A stretch of 64,000 nucleotides of DNA from Conoideocrella luteorostrata. Taxonomy: Eukaryota; Ascomycota; Sordariomycetes; Hypocreales; Clavicipitaceae. Where the stretch lies: positions 1 through 64,000 of the forward strand of contig JASWJB010000148.1 of the NCBI GenBank assembly GCA_032433595.1. Reading direction: 5' to 3'. The notes below the pieces were generated by a model. It worked only from the letters and a program-made list of their open reading frames with translations, was not told the DNA's origin and searched no databases. Each line of letters begins with the position of its first letter. The stretch's first letter is position 1. Position numbers and translations under genes: made by a program. This document shows, one piece after another, positions 38,036-53,301 of this stretch.

Positions 38036-39322
38036 ATGAGGCCGACTTCATTTTACTTCTCAGCTTTGGTTGGACTCACCATTGCTGGTCCTGCCGTTAT
38101 ACCTCATGCGCCTCGGAGTTCTCCTCAATTTTATGAGATGTCACGAGTTAAACTCATGAGTACGCCAGGACAGAAGGACGAGAGCAATAATACGTCTGAG
38201 GGGAAATCCAACCAAACTCTCGATGAACCGAAGGTCATTCTAAGACGATCAAACAAGACCGAAACCAGGCAACCCCAAAGTGAAACAGAGCTTGCCAAGG
38301 ATGCTTTCCTTAAACTCCACAAGTTTTTAGGAGACAAACATGTGCGAACGATGGTAACTGTTGACATATTGCTTCCATCCGTGAAAGAGGCAGTAAATAA
38401 AATGAAGGAATGGGATCACCCAATTGGACATGCTACAAAGGCTTTCGACGATGCAATTTCCAGGGTGCAGAGGAAGATAGGGGGAGAGGATGTACCAGAA
38501 ATTCATGGAAATCAGTTAAAGCTGAAAATGCTTTGCTTCCTCAGGGGAGAACAACGATACGAAAGTAACGTAGACAGGGCGTGCAAGCGGCTCAATGGGC
38601 CGAATGAGGTTCAGGATGGGGACAAAATAATTCGCAAGGGGCTCCAGCAACTTTTTGACGATTGTTTAAAGGTGGAAACAACGCCTTTGGTTGAATCGGG
38701 CACTGGAAATGACAAGCGACATGACCTACTCCAACGTTGTAGTGCGCTCAGCAAAAAGACGTTGGAACTCAACACAGCAACGGAAGAACTCATTGCATTT
38801 CGGAAGAAGATCCGACAAAGAGTTAAAAACGGCGGCCAAGTAGAGCGCACTGACATTGATCAAGCTGCAAGGCTCATTTCGAGTGGCGGTTTTGGTGCAC
38901 TTGACAGTACGGACAACGATTGGCCGACGAAAATGGCCGCATGGTATTTGGATGATGTGAGCAATGTGACTGAGCTGAACAGAGATAACGTGCCCGACCT
39001 TGGCCCCCCGCCGATCTGGGTTACTAAGAAGAAGATTAAGGCACAATATATTACCAAGAGCTTAAGAGCGGAAAAGCAGGCATTAGGTATCTTGCGAGAT
39101 GGACCATATGGGGATTTGTTCTTGGATGAGCCACCTCATAATGGGGAGATGTGCTGGTCACCTTCAGGCCTGGAGGAATACAAACCTGTTGATTGGGACA
39201 GGCTAGTCGCCGCGCTTACCTACGTCAATGCAAGCCTGGAAGGCAAGGCATTCACATGCAGAGCATGTGAGTCCCTGAAAGATTATGACTGGCATCTTCG
39301 GTGTGGTTCGACTCGAAGCTGA
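38036..39322 (+). CDS. Secreted protein of unknown family
   Basis: ATG 38036 begins MRPTSFYFSALVGLTIAG, a clear signal peptide; the product is ~428 residues in one exon. An in-frame GTG lies upstream, but the ATG is preferred because it starts the signal sequence. The first ~65 mature residues are polar and Lys/Ser-rich. A mostly helical middle (~residues 85-300) has many charged residues, followed by a C-terminal region with a C-x2-C pair (FTCRACESL) and a late Cys. I do not recognise a domain. It stands alone between the family-L repeats at 35600 and 39661, so the gene and the amidase/PKS relic together are bracketed by inverted repeats. Secretion is well supported; function is unknown. Confidence 0.75.
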   Translation: MRPTSFYFSALVGLTIAGPAVIPHAPRSSPQFYEMSRVKLMSTPGQKDESNNTSEGKSNQTLDEPKVILRRSNKTETRQPQSETELAKDAFLKLHKFLGDKHVRTMVTVDILLPSVKEAVNKMKEWDHPIGHATKAFDDAISRVQRKIGGEDVPEIHGNQLKLKMLCFLRGEQRYESNVDRACKRLNGPNEVQDGDKIIRKGLQQLFDDCLKVETTPLVESGTGNDKRHDLLQRCSALSKKTLELNTATEELIAFRKKIRQRVKNGGQVERTDIDQAARLISSGGFGALDSTDNDWPTKMAAWYLDDVSNVTELNRDNVPDLGPPPIWVTKKKIKAQYITKSLRAEKQALGILRDGPYGDLFLDEPPHNGEMCWSPSGLEEYKPVDWDRLVAALTYVNASLEGKAFTCRACESLKDYDWHLRCGSTRS

Positions 39323-39660
39323 ACCTGCGTGTACTGGGAAGAAAACACCGTGGGGAAGCGTCGATTATTGCGCAACAGTTTGGTGGAGCTGGTCCATGGC
39401 TGATGTATTGTAGCTTCTTCTCGTTCTTCTCTTTGTTAGCTTGATCCGACGTACTAAAGCAACTGCTCATTTGAAAAAACGAAAAAAAACTACAATTAAG
39501 TCTTGTAGATGTTCGATATATGAGCCTTGCCAACTTCATACTCCGCTTAATACAAGCTTGATAAACTTGGGGTTAAGTCTATAACAGCGGAGTATGTCCC
39601 AACGTTCAACATTAGTACCTTGCAGTTATGTCTGAAGCTTCTACTTTTCGGTTTCTAGTT

Positions 39661-40005
39661 TGTCGACGCTTCTACCGGCGTCGGACACACAACCAGCAAC
39701 GCTCTGTACACTCTGTAAAGGGTTCTTGCAGGGACCTTTCGTAATTCGTAGAGACCTCACTTGTGATGAGATTAAATGGTCTAATAGCTTCGTCAATGTT
39801 TATCGAGTTACTGCGCACTTCAATAAAGCAATTCAATCATAATAGGCAGAGGACCACTTCTTGAACACAGGGGAAAACTTCTTGATTTAATGATTATCTA
39901 CTAACAAGAAGGGATAAGCCCCCTTCTTACAGCTATAATCTGGTCAAGTCCAAAATCTCACGTGAATCCGTTCTAGCCGCCCTAGAGGCTCTTTCCGGCC
40001 ACACA
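39661..40005 (-). repeat. Degenerate LTR-like repeat, family L, copy 2
   Basis: The reverse complement of this ~345-bp stretch aligns with 35600-35950, from TGTGTGGCCGGAAAGAGCC to GTGTGTCCGACGCC. Inverted relative to copy 1. Flanks (TAGTT and CGATC) do not match, so no duplication survives. Confidence 0.6.
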
Positions 40006-40705
40006 CGATCATCTAAGATCATCACGCCCCCTCAACTTAGATTTTGGCTCGTGAAACAACTTCTTAGCGGCCAACTCTCCCCATACCTGGCGGACTATTC
40101 CAGGGGGGGTCTTACTATTACCAGCACGCTGCCTATAGAACGCACGTCAGACGCGTCGTTTTTTAAGATCACATGTATTATGCTTATAGATGCTTTTCAT
40201 AAGTAGTATACTGATGTTAAGCGAACTGAAAACAACAAAAACGGTTAATACATAAGTGGCTGTCTGTTAGGGAAGTATATGTTATGGCTACGAAGTCTCA
40301 AAGCAAAAGAGCAATGCGCATAGCGAAAATCGGCGGGATCATATCCAAGTGCTCAAGCGGTTCGTTTCTCGAAGGAGAATTCCGATACTCCATACATTAC
40401 TTTCAGGTACTGGTTCCCAGTCATTTATTTCCCATGCTGGTACCACCATCTACCAACCGGTTCAGAATCCGCACTAAGCTGTTTACGGCAAAACAAACAC
40501 CTGAGGCCGACGACCAGGTTCGTCACACTACTGGCCGTGCGGCCGTGGCATCACCAACACTAGCCCACCACTATCACCAACACTAGTCAGCCACATGCTA
40601 TAAGATATAAGCACTAGTTAGTCCCGTCTCGAAATGGACTAAATCGCCTCTTATGGGAGATTCTCCGCACTCTTGAATCTTTAACCACCACGAGCATTCT
40701 ACTCC
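40006..40705. other. Gene-free stretch
   Basis: A 100-codon ORF at 40284-40586 has no recognisable feature. I do not call it. Confidence 0.4.
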
Positions 40706-40714
40706 TGTATAAAG
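40706..40714 (+). promoter_or_regulatory. TATA-like box of the sulfotransferase-like gene
   Basis: TGTATAAAG ~25-30 bp before ATG 40738. At that distance either the leader is very short or the motif is incidental. Confidence 0.3.
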
Positions 40715-40737
40715 CTACATTTTGCACGATAATAGTC

Positions 40738-41646
40738 ATGGGTCAAGGTCCTTCACAGCCCAAGGCTGGCACTACGTTCCGCGTCATTGGCGCCGGCATG
40801 TGAGTTGTTGTCTTTCTTTACGCGTTTGTGCCACTAACCCTCTCATTTCCCTGTGTCACCATGGTCTATTACCTCGTGCATTGAAGACTTGATTTCCTCT
40901 AACGAGAGATGATCTCTAGGTCTCGGACAGGAACTAAGTCATTCGCGGAAGCTCTCACCATTGCTCTCGACGCTCCCGTACACGACGCTGGTGTGCAGTC
41001 CCTCGCCGGATCGGCGCACCAGCGCAAGGCGTGGTCAGAGTTAATGCGCCTGGCACCCGTGGCAACCACCCATGCCGACGAGAAGCAGGTTGACGCGCTG
41101 CTGGCGAAGCTGATGGAGGGCTACTGCGCGACAGTGGACGGCCCTTCGAACTTGCTGACGCCTGAGCTGCTGCGGGTTTTCCCCGACGCCATCGTCATTG
41201 CTACCACTCGCGATTCCAGCTCCTGGTACCGCAGCCTCCGCCTCATGAACTCCATGACGGATCCTTGGTATGTTCACGTGGTTGTGTACTGGATCCCAGT
41301 GCTCGGTAATTTCCACCGGTACATGCGAGAACTTCTGGGCATGTACGCCTGGCGCTTCGGCCGCCGCGAGCTGCTCATCACGGATCTCGCACGTCATGAA
41401 GAGCAGCTACGTGAGGTCGTCCCCCCCGATCGTCTCTTCTTTTACAATTGCCGTGACGGATGGCAGCCGCTCTGTAAGATTCTGGGCGTGCCCGTACCAC
41501 AGCAGCCCTTCCCGCACCACAACAAGCCTGATGATGCTATTCGGGTGTTTCGCGGCCTTATGATCTACGGATTAAGTTTATGGGCTGCTGTGTTAGGAGC
41601 CACCTCACTGGCTGGATATGTTGTTTGGAACAAAGCAATGAAGTAG
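40738..41646 (+). CDS. Fungal sulfotransferase-like P-loop protein (Sulfotransfer_4 type)
   Basis: Exon 1 is 40738-40799 (MGQGPSQPKAGTTFRVIGAG), intron GTGAGT..CTCTAG, exon 2 is 40920-41646; they join in phase to give GAGMSRTGTKSF, the nucleotide-binding loop of this family. The product is ~262 residues, typical length. Further family blocks are VHDAGVQSL, PSNLLTPELLRVFPDA, VIATTRDSSSWYRS, DRLFFYNCRDGWQPLC and PFPHHNK. The last ~28 residues form one hydrophobic segment, a likely membrane anchor (LMIYGLSLWAAVLG). The family resembles PAPS-dependent sulfotransferases, but substrates are generally unknown. Upstream MGQ could suit N-myristoylation; that is speculative. Confidence 0.9.
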
Positions 41647-42022
41647 CGAATACACGTATGGTCGAGCAGGTAGTTTTAAAATTGAACCGGGAGCCTTCAA
41701 ACGTACCTCGTGCACCGGGCTGTTCTGTACTTTCTTAACATGGCAGTTGGGGCAAAAAAATATCAACTTAGCATTTGGATTATTTGAGATTAATACAGTG
41801 GAGCTACTTGAAACTTCGAGATAAGGCGCGCAGACCCTCGCCATTATAAAGCATAGCGGTTCCGTGCATATAGACATGAGCATAACACGGCAATCAACCA
41901 GTCAGTGCAGGTGAACGACTACCACGCATAAAATAACCAACCGCAAGTTGTACCTCCAATCCTTCAGACGGAAGAAGAGTCTAAGATACATGTGTCAGAG
42001 TGTTCCCAAACTGGGGGATCAG

Positions 42023-43544
42023 TCATTCTATAAAGGAAGAGGGCTGCGAACCTGTAACCGACGAAGTCATACCTGCCGCTGACTTGGTCTCCGACACGGG
42101 ATAACCCCCCGTGGACTTTTTGCCTGACGAGTTGCTTTGAGCCGACTCATAGGTCACATAGGACTTGCTGCGCTTAGTTCCAGAGCCGAATACCTTCGGG
42201 AATATCCGCAATACGATTAACCGCATGGTAGGCAGACACGTGCATATGATGCTAACGTTGGTTTCGATTGTAGCCCAGACGCAGACAATTGTTTGGTCCC
42301 ACGTCGGGTTGTCCGAATTGGCAAAGTGCACCAGTGACTGCATGCGCAAGGTAGCAGCGACGGTAATACTACATGGCCTCGGAGTTAGCATAGCTCTTTT
42401 TTTTTGGGGGGGGGGGTTCCCAGCCAGTGTTCTACGTACAACAGGCCGGTCATGAACATAAACGCGGCTGCAAGCTTCTTCTTCCAGTGGAGCTTGAGCT
42501 TCGGGATCTGGCTGAGAGGTATTCCAAGCATCCAAATATCTGTGGCGACATGAACAGACGCGTTGGACCATGCGAAGGCGTTGATATTCAGACAGTGGCC
42601 TGCTGATGTTCCAGAGTACTGTGTCCAGAAGTAATCAACGGGTGTGCACTGAAAGATGGCAATAACGGATGAGACCAGCCCGAACACGGCAATTAGGATG
42701 GCTGTGCCCCAGAGTAGCCGTCGGATGCGTTTCTCGGGGAAAATATTGAGGTAGAAAAGCAGTAAGCTAATTTTGGCCAAGGATATCTCGGTAAAGAAAT
42801 GTATCTCTATAATATAGAGATAGAATGTGAATGTCCTTAACTCTTCTGGTGCCAACGTCCAGATGTCTCTGCCCAAGCCATGGGTGGCCAGCCCCGCCAC
42901 ATTAATTGTCGTGCAAGATATGTGCAGGATCAGCGCAATGGTGATGACCAGATCGTCTACCGTGAAGGTCTGGGTCGTGCTAAAGAATCGTTTGAATATG
43001 AGACGCGCGACGGTGATGACGGTTGTTATGATCCCAACAGTGAGAGCCATGACACGGTAAGACCCAGAGCTATCTCGAACCGGCGCGTTGCACCCTGTGA
43101 GGGTAACGTTCTTGGTCGCTATATCATGGCACTACGTTAGACCTATGGATACACATAGATTGACGATATACAGGTTGAGATGTTAGACGGGACTGCCGTA
43201 CCAAGAGCATCCGGAAGAGAGCACGACGCTAGAATGCACTTGCCAGCGTCGGCCTCTATCTTCTTGTTGCTGCATATGCATTGTGCATCTGCAAGCGAAC
43301 AAGTCGAGTTCAAAACCGCTGTCGCTAAACATGGCACCTATGATACAGATCAGCCAGGCCAGTTCTCGACATTCGTCATGTGTATTCGGGTATGTGGAAG
43401 TCGGCAAGTACTAACTGCGCAAGATGGGAGCTTCGCCACAACATTCTCGACAGGTTCCAGCTCCCGCACTTGCAGCCTCTGACCCAAACACCCAGCCGAC
43501 AAGAATAACGCCGATAGTAAGAAGACCCGTGCGCCAATCTGCAT
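42023..43544 (-). CDS. CFEM-domain PTH11-type seven-helix receptor
   Basis: Four exons join in phase: 43544-43416, 43337-43202, 43118-42440, 42368-42023; product ~429 residues. A signal peptide (MQIGARVFLLSALFLSAG) leads to a CFEM domain: PSCAVPC, STCSLADAQCICS, GKCILASC and a final GC in exon 3 give eight cysteines. Seven hydrophobic helices follow, matching the fungal rhodopsin-like/PTH11 group (QCTPVDYFWTQYSGTSAGHC, QSLVHFANSDNPTWDQT). A Ser/Thr-rich cytoplasmic tail ends SSFIE. PTH11-class receptors sense surface cues and act upstream of infection structures in plant and insect pathogens. The third intron holds a C tract and an A tract next to each other, where sequencing error is possible. 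Confidence 0.9.
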
Positions 43545-46500
43545 TTTCACGACTGCGAAAAGACGTAGACTGCTGTAAGTTGCGGCAGCTATCTACAACG
43601 GTGGGTTCGGGTTTCCTGAGCTACTTATGAGCTCGAATCCAGCAGTACGATTGAGACAAAATGATCGACGAACCTTGACTGGGCTAATTCCACAGACACA
43701 AAACACCCCGATTATGCACCTGCTGCAGGGAATAAGCTGACATCCTCAACGGCACAACACTCTAGATCAGCCAGCAACCCATGGATGGATGTTGTGGCGA
43801 CTTGCGCTCTGATCCTGACTTACTTCCTTGACTCACGGCTAAGACACATGTCAAATTATACCCCTGTCCTCGTTCTTGGCACTAAGTGAAAGGACCTTTG
43901 GCAGCCAAACGTGGGGGACAGTTTATCTGAGCTATCAAGCCAAGAGGAGCCTCGCAAGAGATCACGCCTCAGTGCCGAAAAAGGGTCATAATATGGAACA
44001 GAAAACACGCAACTTGATGAGACGCCTAGTTGAATATCCAGATACGCACTTTTAATGAGGATCCAATTGCATTCACTGAGACCGTCGGTGTCGGTATCGA
44101 ACGGTTCAATTTGAGGTGTGGACAAAAAGAGCTTAGTTGTAATTGCCCCCCCTGCAACGCCCCCGCGTCGACCCCTGTGGCCACACGACCTGTGCCAAAT
44201 CCTACTCCATAGCACCAGCGGCATCCCATGTACCCGTTAAGGACTTCGCGCTGACGGCTTCTAAAGCTTGTCTGATTCGACCGACCTTGACAGGTGGAGG
44301 GCAATTTGTGTACAGAGTACGGAGTACATGACCCATCACATCACGCCTTACCCATCCATGCTGCAGTGGGTCGTGCACTTCGTCGCTCGCGTGCCTGGGA
44401 CGAACTACTCCGCAAAGCGTAGCGGGCATGTGGCGAAGGTGTAGTTTCGCAAGGCGTTCCCAAGGGCCGTAGTTGGCTTCCCCGGCAGCTGGGCCCATGG
44501 AGAAGAGAAGTGCCGCGCTTCTGGGAAACACTAGCCAGGGCCTGGCTCGCAAGTGGAAGCGGTACGTGGTTATTCCACCGGCTCTTTGCTTCCCTTAGCC
44601 ATGTGAAGATCAGGGGCTTTGCACCGGTTGTCAATACAGGGTTGATCTACATACAGAAGGTGCAGACTGCTGCCCCGCACTTGGCACAGATGGACCACCC
44701 TGGACAGCATGGTCCGTAGTCATGAGCCGGTCGTTCTCGTCGAGTTAAGAACTTGAGTCAAAATCCGAGAGTTTTGAGACCGCTTCCGTAAACAAAACCT
44801 GCCAACTGAGACTGCTGTGGGGATACAATTTGTTAAGGATCGGCCCGTTGTCTGCTGGGAAGTGTGCACTGATTGAGGTGTGTCGATGGAAATACCACGG
44901 AAAGCATAATGGTACTCCGTACGGAGTAGACAGTCCTCAATTATCCCATGTATCATTGATCGTACGATTTGCCGATTGGTCCGCATCGGCGTACTCCTAC
45001 GAGAGCGTACAATAAATACCATAAATCAGGATGTGCTATCAGCCCGACGTGGGATTTCATGTGTCTGTGCGCATTATTGGCTACTTGCAAAGCGTTCACA
45101 GTCAGGAGCCGAATTCTGAGCAGGTCCATATGAGGTTAGAGAAGAGTCTCAGGTCTGCACTCCGTATTCGATGTCCATCAGGGTCAGGTAGTTCAGGTAC
45201 GTGCAACTCAGGGTCCCATGCGGGTTCGGGTCGGCCGCGGCCCTTTTGCTCCACGATTTAAGTCTCCGACTACTCCATTCTTGACAAGAAGATAGTTAAC
45301 GAATTCACCGATGGATCAAAAAGAAAAAAAAGACATACAACACCGGGTGTTCGGGGGCCGTCACCGAACCAGCTACTAATCCAGCGCTTACCGGATTATC
45401 ATGCGAGATCAGACGGGATCGAGATTTGACCGGTAGCTATGGTTGTATGTGGTCGTTGGCAAGGATATGCGTCTGATAAGCCTATCGAAGCTACTAGTTA
45501 AGTGATTATGTTGCAGCCTCACTTTCCAGGCATACACACCTGAATTACCCCTTCAAGCCGCCCAGAGATCAGAGACCGCTTCATCGTACCTGGACATAAC
45601 TACGTTACATTTCCACATTAGTTGCAAGACAACGCAACAAGGAAGAAATGATGCACGCAGACTTTGTGCTAGTTCTATCCTCCAAACCTTCCTTGCTTTC
45701 ATTTATATTGCCACATGAGCACTTGCGCACACTTTGACCCCCATGGCTTCGGACTCCAAGCTCCCGAGATTAAAACTCTTTGCAAGTTGACCGTTGATCC
45801 GCTGCCGATCCACGATGGCGTTGCGGAGTGTCGCCCGTGCGCGACACGGCGGCTTCTTAGCCTGTTCAGTTGGCAGAGCCGTAGCGCTTGGTTTATTAGC
45901 TTACCAAATTTTGGGTGCCGGCGGACCGGTATCTACCAGTGAGGAGTGAGCTTCCTCCTTAGTTTTGATAGGTGGTAGGTAAACGGCTTTTCTAGGAAAA
46001 GAGCAAATAACCAGTTTCTGAGCACGACTATCGCCACACGGGGCACCGGGGTTCCCAAGCCGCAGCCCGGACGAATCCAAGAGCTGAAGGGGAGGGTTCG
46101 TGGTGTACGTGGGGAGAAAAAAAAGCTTGGAATCTTGAAATCTGGGCACATTCAAGGAAAGATAGTGGACTCCCCCCGCCACACCCGACGCCAATCACAA
46201 GAGTTCTCGACCGTTCGGGAATCTGCGACCATAGGGGATGGCGGGAGCACGCTCCACAAGAGCTATTGTAGACGTAGACAACCGATTCATTGTTGCCCTA
46301 CCCTATCGTTACCTTTTGTATGAATGCTATCTGTTTTTGCGACTGTCGCCCCAACTCATCTACCCCAGGTAGATGACAAGAAATTGCTCGCGACGCTTGA
46401 TGAAAGCATTGAAAATCGAGGGAAGCAACCAGGCGTCCGCGCCTACCAGTTCCTGCTGACGATTTACCGCTCGACCAGTAGAGCAAAAGTGTAAGCCCAC

Positions 46501-46735
46501 TGAACTTCTTTCCAGTGGCTGGAATTAAGGCTTATATTCAACGCAACAAAAATAACTCACCCTTCAGTTGGAATATTTTGCGACAAGTTTGTTCGCATCG
46601 TCGAGTGTGTTGGCCTTTGCATCATCGGCAAGGCTTGAGTGGTATTGCAATCGCATAACTTGACGATGGAGTAGTCGCAAGAAAAAGAAGAAATGAATCC
46701 AGAGGACGAGGCTTCAATGGCCAACAGTGAACCAG
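43545..46735. other. Long gene-free stretch
   Basis: Overlapping ORFs of 60-120 codons on both strands lack domains. Palindromic TACTCCGTACGGAGTA-type motifs occur at 44314 and 44911. No gene is supported. Confidence 0.5.
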
Positions 46736-46743
46736 TAGATGTA

Positions 46744-47650
46744 GGGCAGGATTATTTTTCATCCCCTCAGGAGCAATTTTCATCCCCTTCTGTGGCTTGC
46801 GTGTGTCAGCCGTCGATGTTGGGTTCTCATTGGCGTAAATATCGCGAGATTACTCAAGAAGACACAAATTTACCTCTAGGACTATTTGAGCCTCTAGTTA
46901 TTAGGGCAAAAGGCAGGCCAAAGAGGGCCGGCCCTTGGGTTAGAGAAGGGGGAAAGCATTAATTCAAGCCAGCGCAATGCCTCTGAATTTGAACATATTG
47001 AGGCCGAAGAAGCCGCTGAGGCTCAGGCAGGCCGTAGAGCGCGTCATCAACCTCCGTCTTCTACAGCGCCTGCACCAATTAATGCCTCGTGTATAAGTTC
47101 AACAGCTATTGCCCTACAGTTAGTAACTAATTATGATTCTTATGAACCTGGAACAAAAGGCTAGCAAGCTTACATAAGGATGTTATCGTTGGCTAAAGAT
47201 ATTAGTGATAATAATGACAATGTTACTGAGCAAGCGGCGACGCCGTTAACACCACAGAATTTCGGCGCCGCTGCCGCAAAATGATCCACAGGAAGCCTCA
47301 AAATCGCAGGATCAGCTAAGTCAAGATGCATCATTCATTTGGGACATTCCTGCTGATTATGACGGCAGTATTAACAACTTTATCATTTAATAGGACCGGG
47401 AGGAGGCAGGCATAATTAACCTAATGGAGCTCTCACAGCTAATTTAAATCTCTAAATAGCTTCAATTTATAGGTCTGGTTGGGCAACAGATAGCTTCGTA
47501 ATTCACTTTGTTGACGAGAAGAGCGGTGAGACACATAATACGTGCTTTCTATGTAAATTACTATGGGGACCCGGTAGCCGGCGTCTAAGCCACCCTCGCC
47601 ACAGAAGGGGATGAAAATTACTCCAGAGGGAATGAAAAATAATCCTGCCC
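46744..47650 (+). mobile_element. 907-bp TIR element with 8-bp target duplication and a transposase-like relic
   Basis: Inverted repeats of ~55 bp start GGGCAGGATTATTTTTCAT at 46744 and, reversed, at 47650. They are flanked by the perfect 8-bp duplication TAGATGTA (46736-46743, 47651-47658). Eight-base duplications fit hAT or Mutator-like elements. Inside, one frame reads WRKYREITQEDTNLPLGLF, IRAKGRPKRAGPW, then NASEFEHIEAEEAAEA and DSYEPGTKG, interrupted by frame changes and stops. It looks like the C-terminal remnant of a transposase-linked ORF with an AT-hook-like RAKGRPK. It is too short to be autonomous. Confidence 0.75.
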
Positions 47651-47658
47651 TAGATGTA

Positions 47659-48683
47659 ATACCGTATATCACGTGATGGCAAGTTTTTTCCGACATTTTG
47701 GCGGAAAGCGGATGCGTCCGTTCTGCCAGGAATTCGATTGCAGGTACTGTGTCGAAATTGGTTACAAAACCTACAATGTCCGTGTCGAGTCGGCAGCTAA
47801 CCAACTAGTTAATTACCGTTGTGTACGGAGCGCATCTGCCGTTACCCCTGTCCGCTGATTCCTAATGTTGACAAATCCATGGGGCGGGCGGGTCTGCACT
47901 TTGCAGATCATCAGCGGCCGCCTTCGTACCGTCTTATTGGCCGGGCTGGCCATGAATTCTTGTGCCCTTGTAGATCGTTGATATTATGTCTTCCTGCTGG
48001 GGGAGCTAGCTCAGAACACAGCGGCGGATGAGTGAGCAATGAATTCGATTGATTCCTTATATTGGGTAGTTTAAAAGACTCTCTCTGACAATGGTCACCG
48101 TTATACGTGAGCGGATAGATGTACGTCGAATCACGTGCCGCTTCCCGACTCGTACATAGTGGCAGGCAGACCTTGGCAGAGTAGCTACCAGAGCAAGTAG
48201 GTGTCGGGCTGTCCAAATCACGGCTCAAAAGTCTATTTCGAGATGTCGCATATCGCGCTACATAACAAACTCTATTCGCATCGGAACTCATTCCTTATGG
48301 TATTCTACGTTACGTTGAGCAGAGCAGCGACAGCCGCTGTGGAGACATTCTCGTCCGGACCATCCGAGGCGGCTTGACGAGTGGTCGATCGAGCTGGTTC
48401 CGCGCGCGCTAAATACGCCGCAGCTAGCAATTAGTCAGGCCGGCCTGACAAAGAATTGCCGCGCGCTGGTCTCCTCCCCCCGCTTACACGACGCTATCAC
48501 GGCCGTCGGCCCCGTTACTTCAGCTGTTTGAGACGAGCTTAAAAGAAGCCAAACCGTCCAGCTTTGAATACAATTCTTCTCATCTCACTTCTGTACAATC
48601 GATTAAGACTTTCTAGAAATTTGCATTGACAATAAAATCCGGCGAACCTTGTTTCCTCCTTGAAGAATTTACAGCACCTAAAA
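47659..48683. other. Intergenic; upstream region of the nitroreductase gene
   Basis: No supportable ORF. The last ~80 bases before the start are pyrimidine-rich (ATTCTTCTCATCTCACTTCT), as is common in fungal leaders. Confidence 0.4.
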
Positions 48684-49388
48684 ATGTCTGACCGTGTCTC
48701 CGCAACCCAGTGGCTTGCTGCCGCAAAGCATCGACGCTCTGTTTACCCCCTCAAGAACACCTCGGCCGTGTCGGATGATCGAGCCGCCGAAATCATCAAG
48801 GAGGTTCTGTCCTTTTCTCCCTCCAGCTACAACACCCAACCCGTCCGCATCTCCCTTGTTGTGGGAGATAAGCAGAAGGAGCTCTGGGACCTCGTTGCTA
48901 AGGAAGCTGAGCCTGTCTTGAAGGGTGCAGGAGAGGAAGTTTGGAAACTTATGAGCGGCCATTTTCAGTTGTTCGGGGCGGCTCACGGATCGGTATGTCT
49001 CATTTACGACGAGCCACTTCACCTCTTGCATCCATCTAGTTTACTGACTCTTCCGATTCTCAAGGTTCTTTTCTGGGAGCGCCCGCAAACAATCAAGGAG
49101 GCCCAGGAGACCCACAAGTCCGCTGCTCACATGTTTGCCCAGTTTGGTGAGCACGCCAGCGGCATGGCGCAAATTCTGGTCTGGACTGCGTTTGAGCTTG
49201 AAGGCGTCGGTGCTAATTTGCAGCACATGGGGGCGTTCCCGACTGTTGAAGCTGCTCTGCGGACCTTCTGCGGGGTTCCGAATGACTATAGCTTGAAGGC
49301 TAATATGAACTATGGCGACGAGATTCATCCTCATCCTGAGGTGCCGTCCAAGCTGCCATCCAGCGAGACTCTCAATATTGTCCGCTAG
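48684..49388 (+). CDS. Nitroreductase-family FMN oxidoreductase
   Basis: ATG 48684 (MSDRVSATQWLAAAKHRRSVYPL) opens exon 1 to 48992. The intron 48993-49064 has GTATGT..CTCAAG borders and is 72 bp, so it can be read through, but splicing restores the family text GSVLFWE. Exon 2 is 49065-49388; the product is ~210 residues, the usual length of fungal HBN1-like nitroreductases. The HRRSVYPL start binds FMN phosphate; SPSSYNTQPVRI and GEHASGMAQ are further family blocks. The likely role is NAD(P)H-dependent reduction of quinones or nitro compounds in the cytosol. It converges with a second flavoenzyme gene ~590 bp downstream. Confidence 0.92.
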   Translation: MSDRVSATQWLAAAKHRRSVYPLKNTSAVSDDRAAEIIKEVLSFSPSSYNTQPVRISLVVGDKQKELWDLVAKEAEPVLKGAGEEVWKLMSGHFQLFGAAHGSVCLIYDEPLHLLHPSSLLTLPILKVLFWERPQTIKEAQETHKSAAHMFAQFGEHASGMAQILVWTAFELEGVGANLQHMGAFPTVEAALRTFCGVPNDYSLKANMNYGDEIHPHPEVPSKLPSSETLNIVR

Positions 49389-49975
49389 AGACTTAGAAGG
49401 TTTTTGTTTTTTTTGATTGGGGGATTATGAGTCTGAAAAATATTCAGGCAGATAGCAAGAATAGACATTTACACAGTGCATGTATAAATGACCGAAGCAA
49501 TTATCTACGTCAAGTTTCTTTATAAGCGTCGCGTCCAACAACAACGAGTCCCGGTCAAGTTACTCTTGGTGCGTTATGACCTTTGTCGTAGCGCGAGGCT
49601 GCTATGCCGCATCCGAAAACTGACTGCCTAGTCTGTTGCTATAAGACTCATCAGCGAGAAATTTAATACTTCTTTGTAACGACACATTTTTGTTGCGTAG
49701 AATATAAGCCCTAATTATAGCCACTGGAGAGAATTCAGGAGGCCTACAATTTTGCTCCATAGTCAAGTGGTAAATTGTTATAGATTCAACCCTCAGAGGT
49801 TTTTATCCTGACACAATAGTGGGAATATAGATGGCCTAGTTGACTTAGAATCGAGATATCTCCTGTAATCCTGCTCTCTCTTTAACGGAGTCGAACAAAA
49901 ATGAAGGTACTTCTTTAAATAATTGTTCCGTCTATCGTGTTTCTTGCATGGTATCTGCTATATAGTATGCTTAGT
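49389..49975. other. Shared 3' region of two convergent genes
   Basis: No ORF. T-rich stretches just after 49388 and A/T-rich text before 49976 fit polyadenylation regions. Confidence 0.4.
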
Positions 49976-53100
<3,125 letters not shown>

Positions 53101-53287
53101 TGTTGGAACGCCGCCAAGCAGTATCAAGCCTGTCACGTGGTCACCTTCAAGCCACGATATTTATACGGCGATATCGTGCCTTCCACTATGACTTCTTTTC
53201 TTCTTCTTAGATAGACACAGACAATTATTAATATATTACCTTTGAAGCCGATGATCTAGATCATTGCACAACCCTGTGCAACCCACA
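53101..53287 (+). mobile_element. Solo LTR, family S, copy 5
   Basis: 187 bp, the shortest copy, TGTTGGAACGCC..CAACCCACA, duplication GTATT at 53096-53100 and 53288-53292. GATCTAGATC palindrome present. Confidence 0.87.
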
Positions 53288-53301
53288 GTATTATGTGGCA
53301 G

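Noticed and set aside
40284..40586. 100-codon ORF before the sulfotransferase-like gene
   Set aside because: No domain, and low-complexity THH-rich end; no splice link to the downstream gene.
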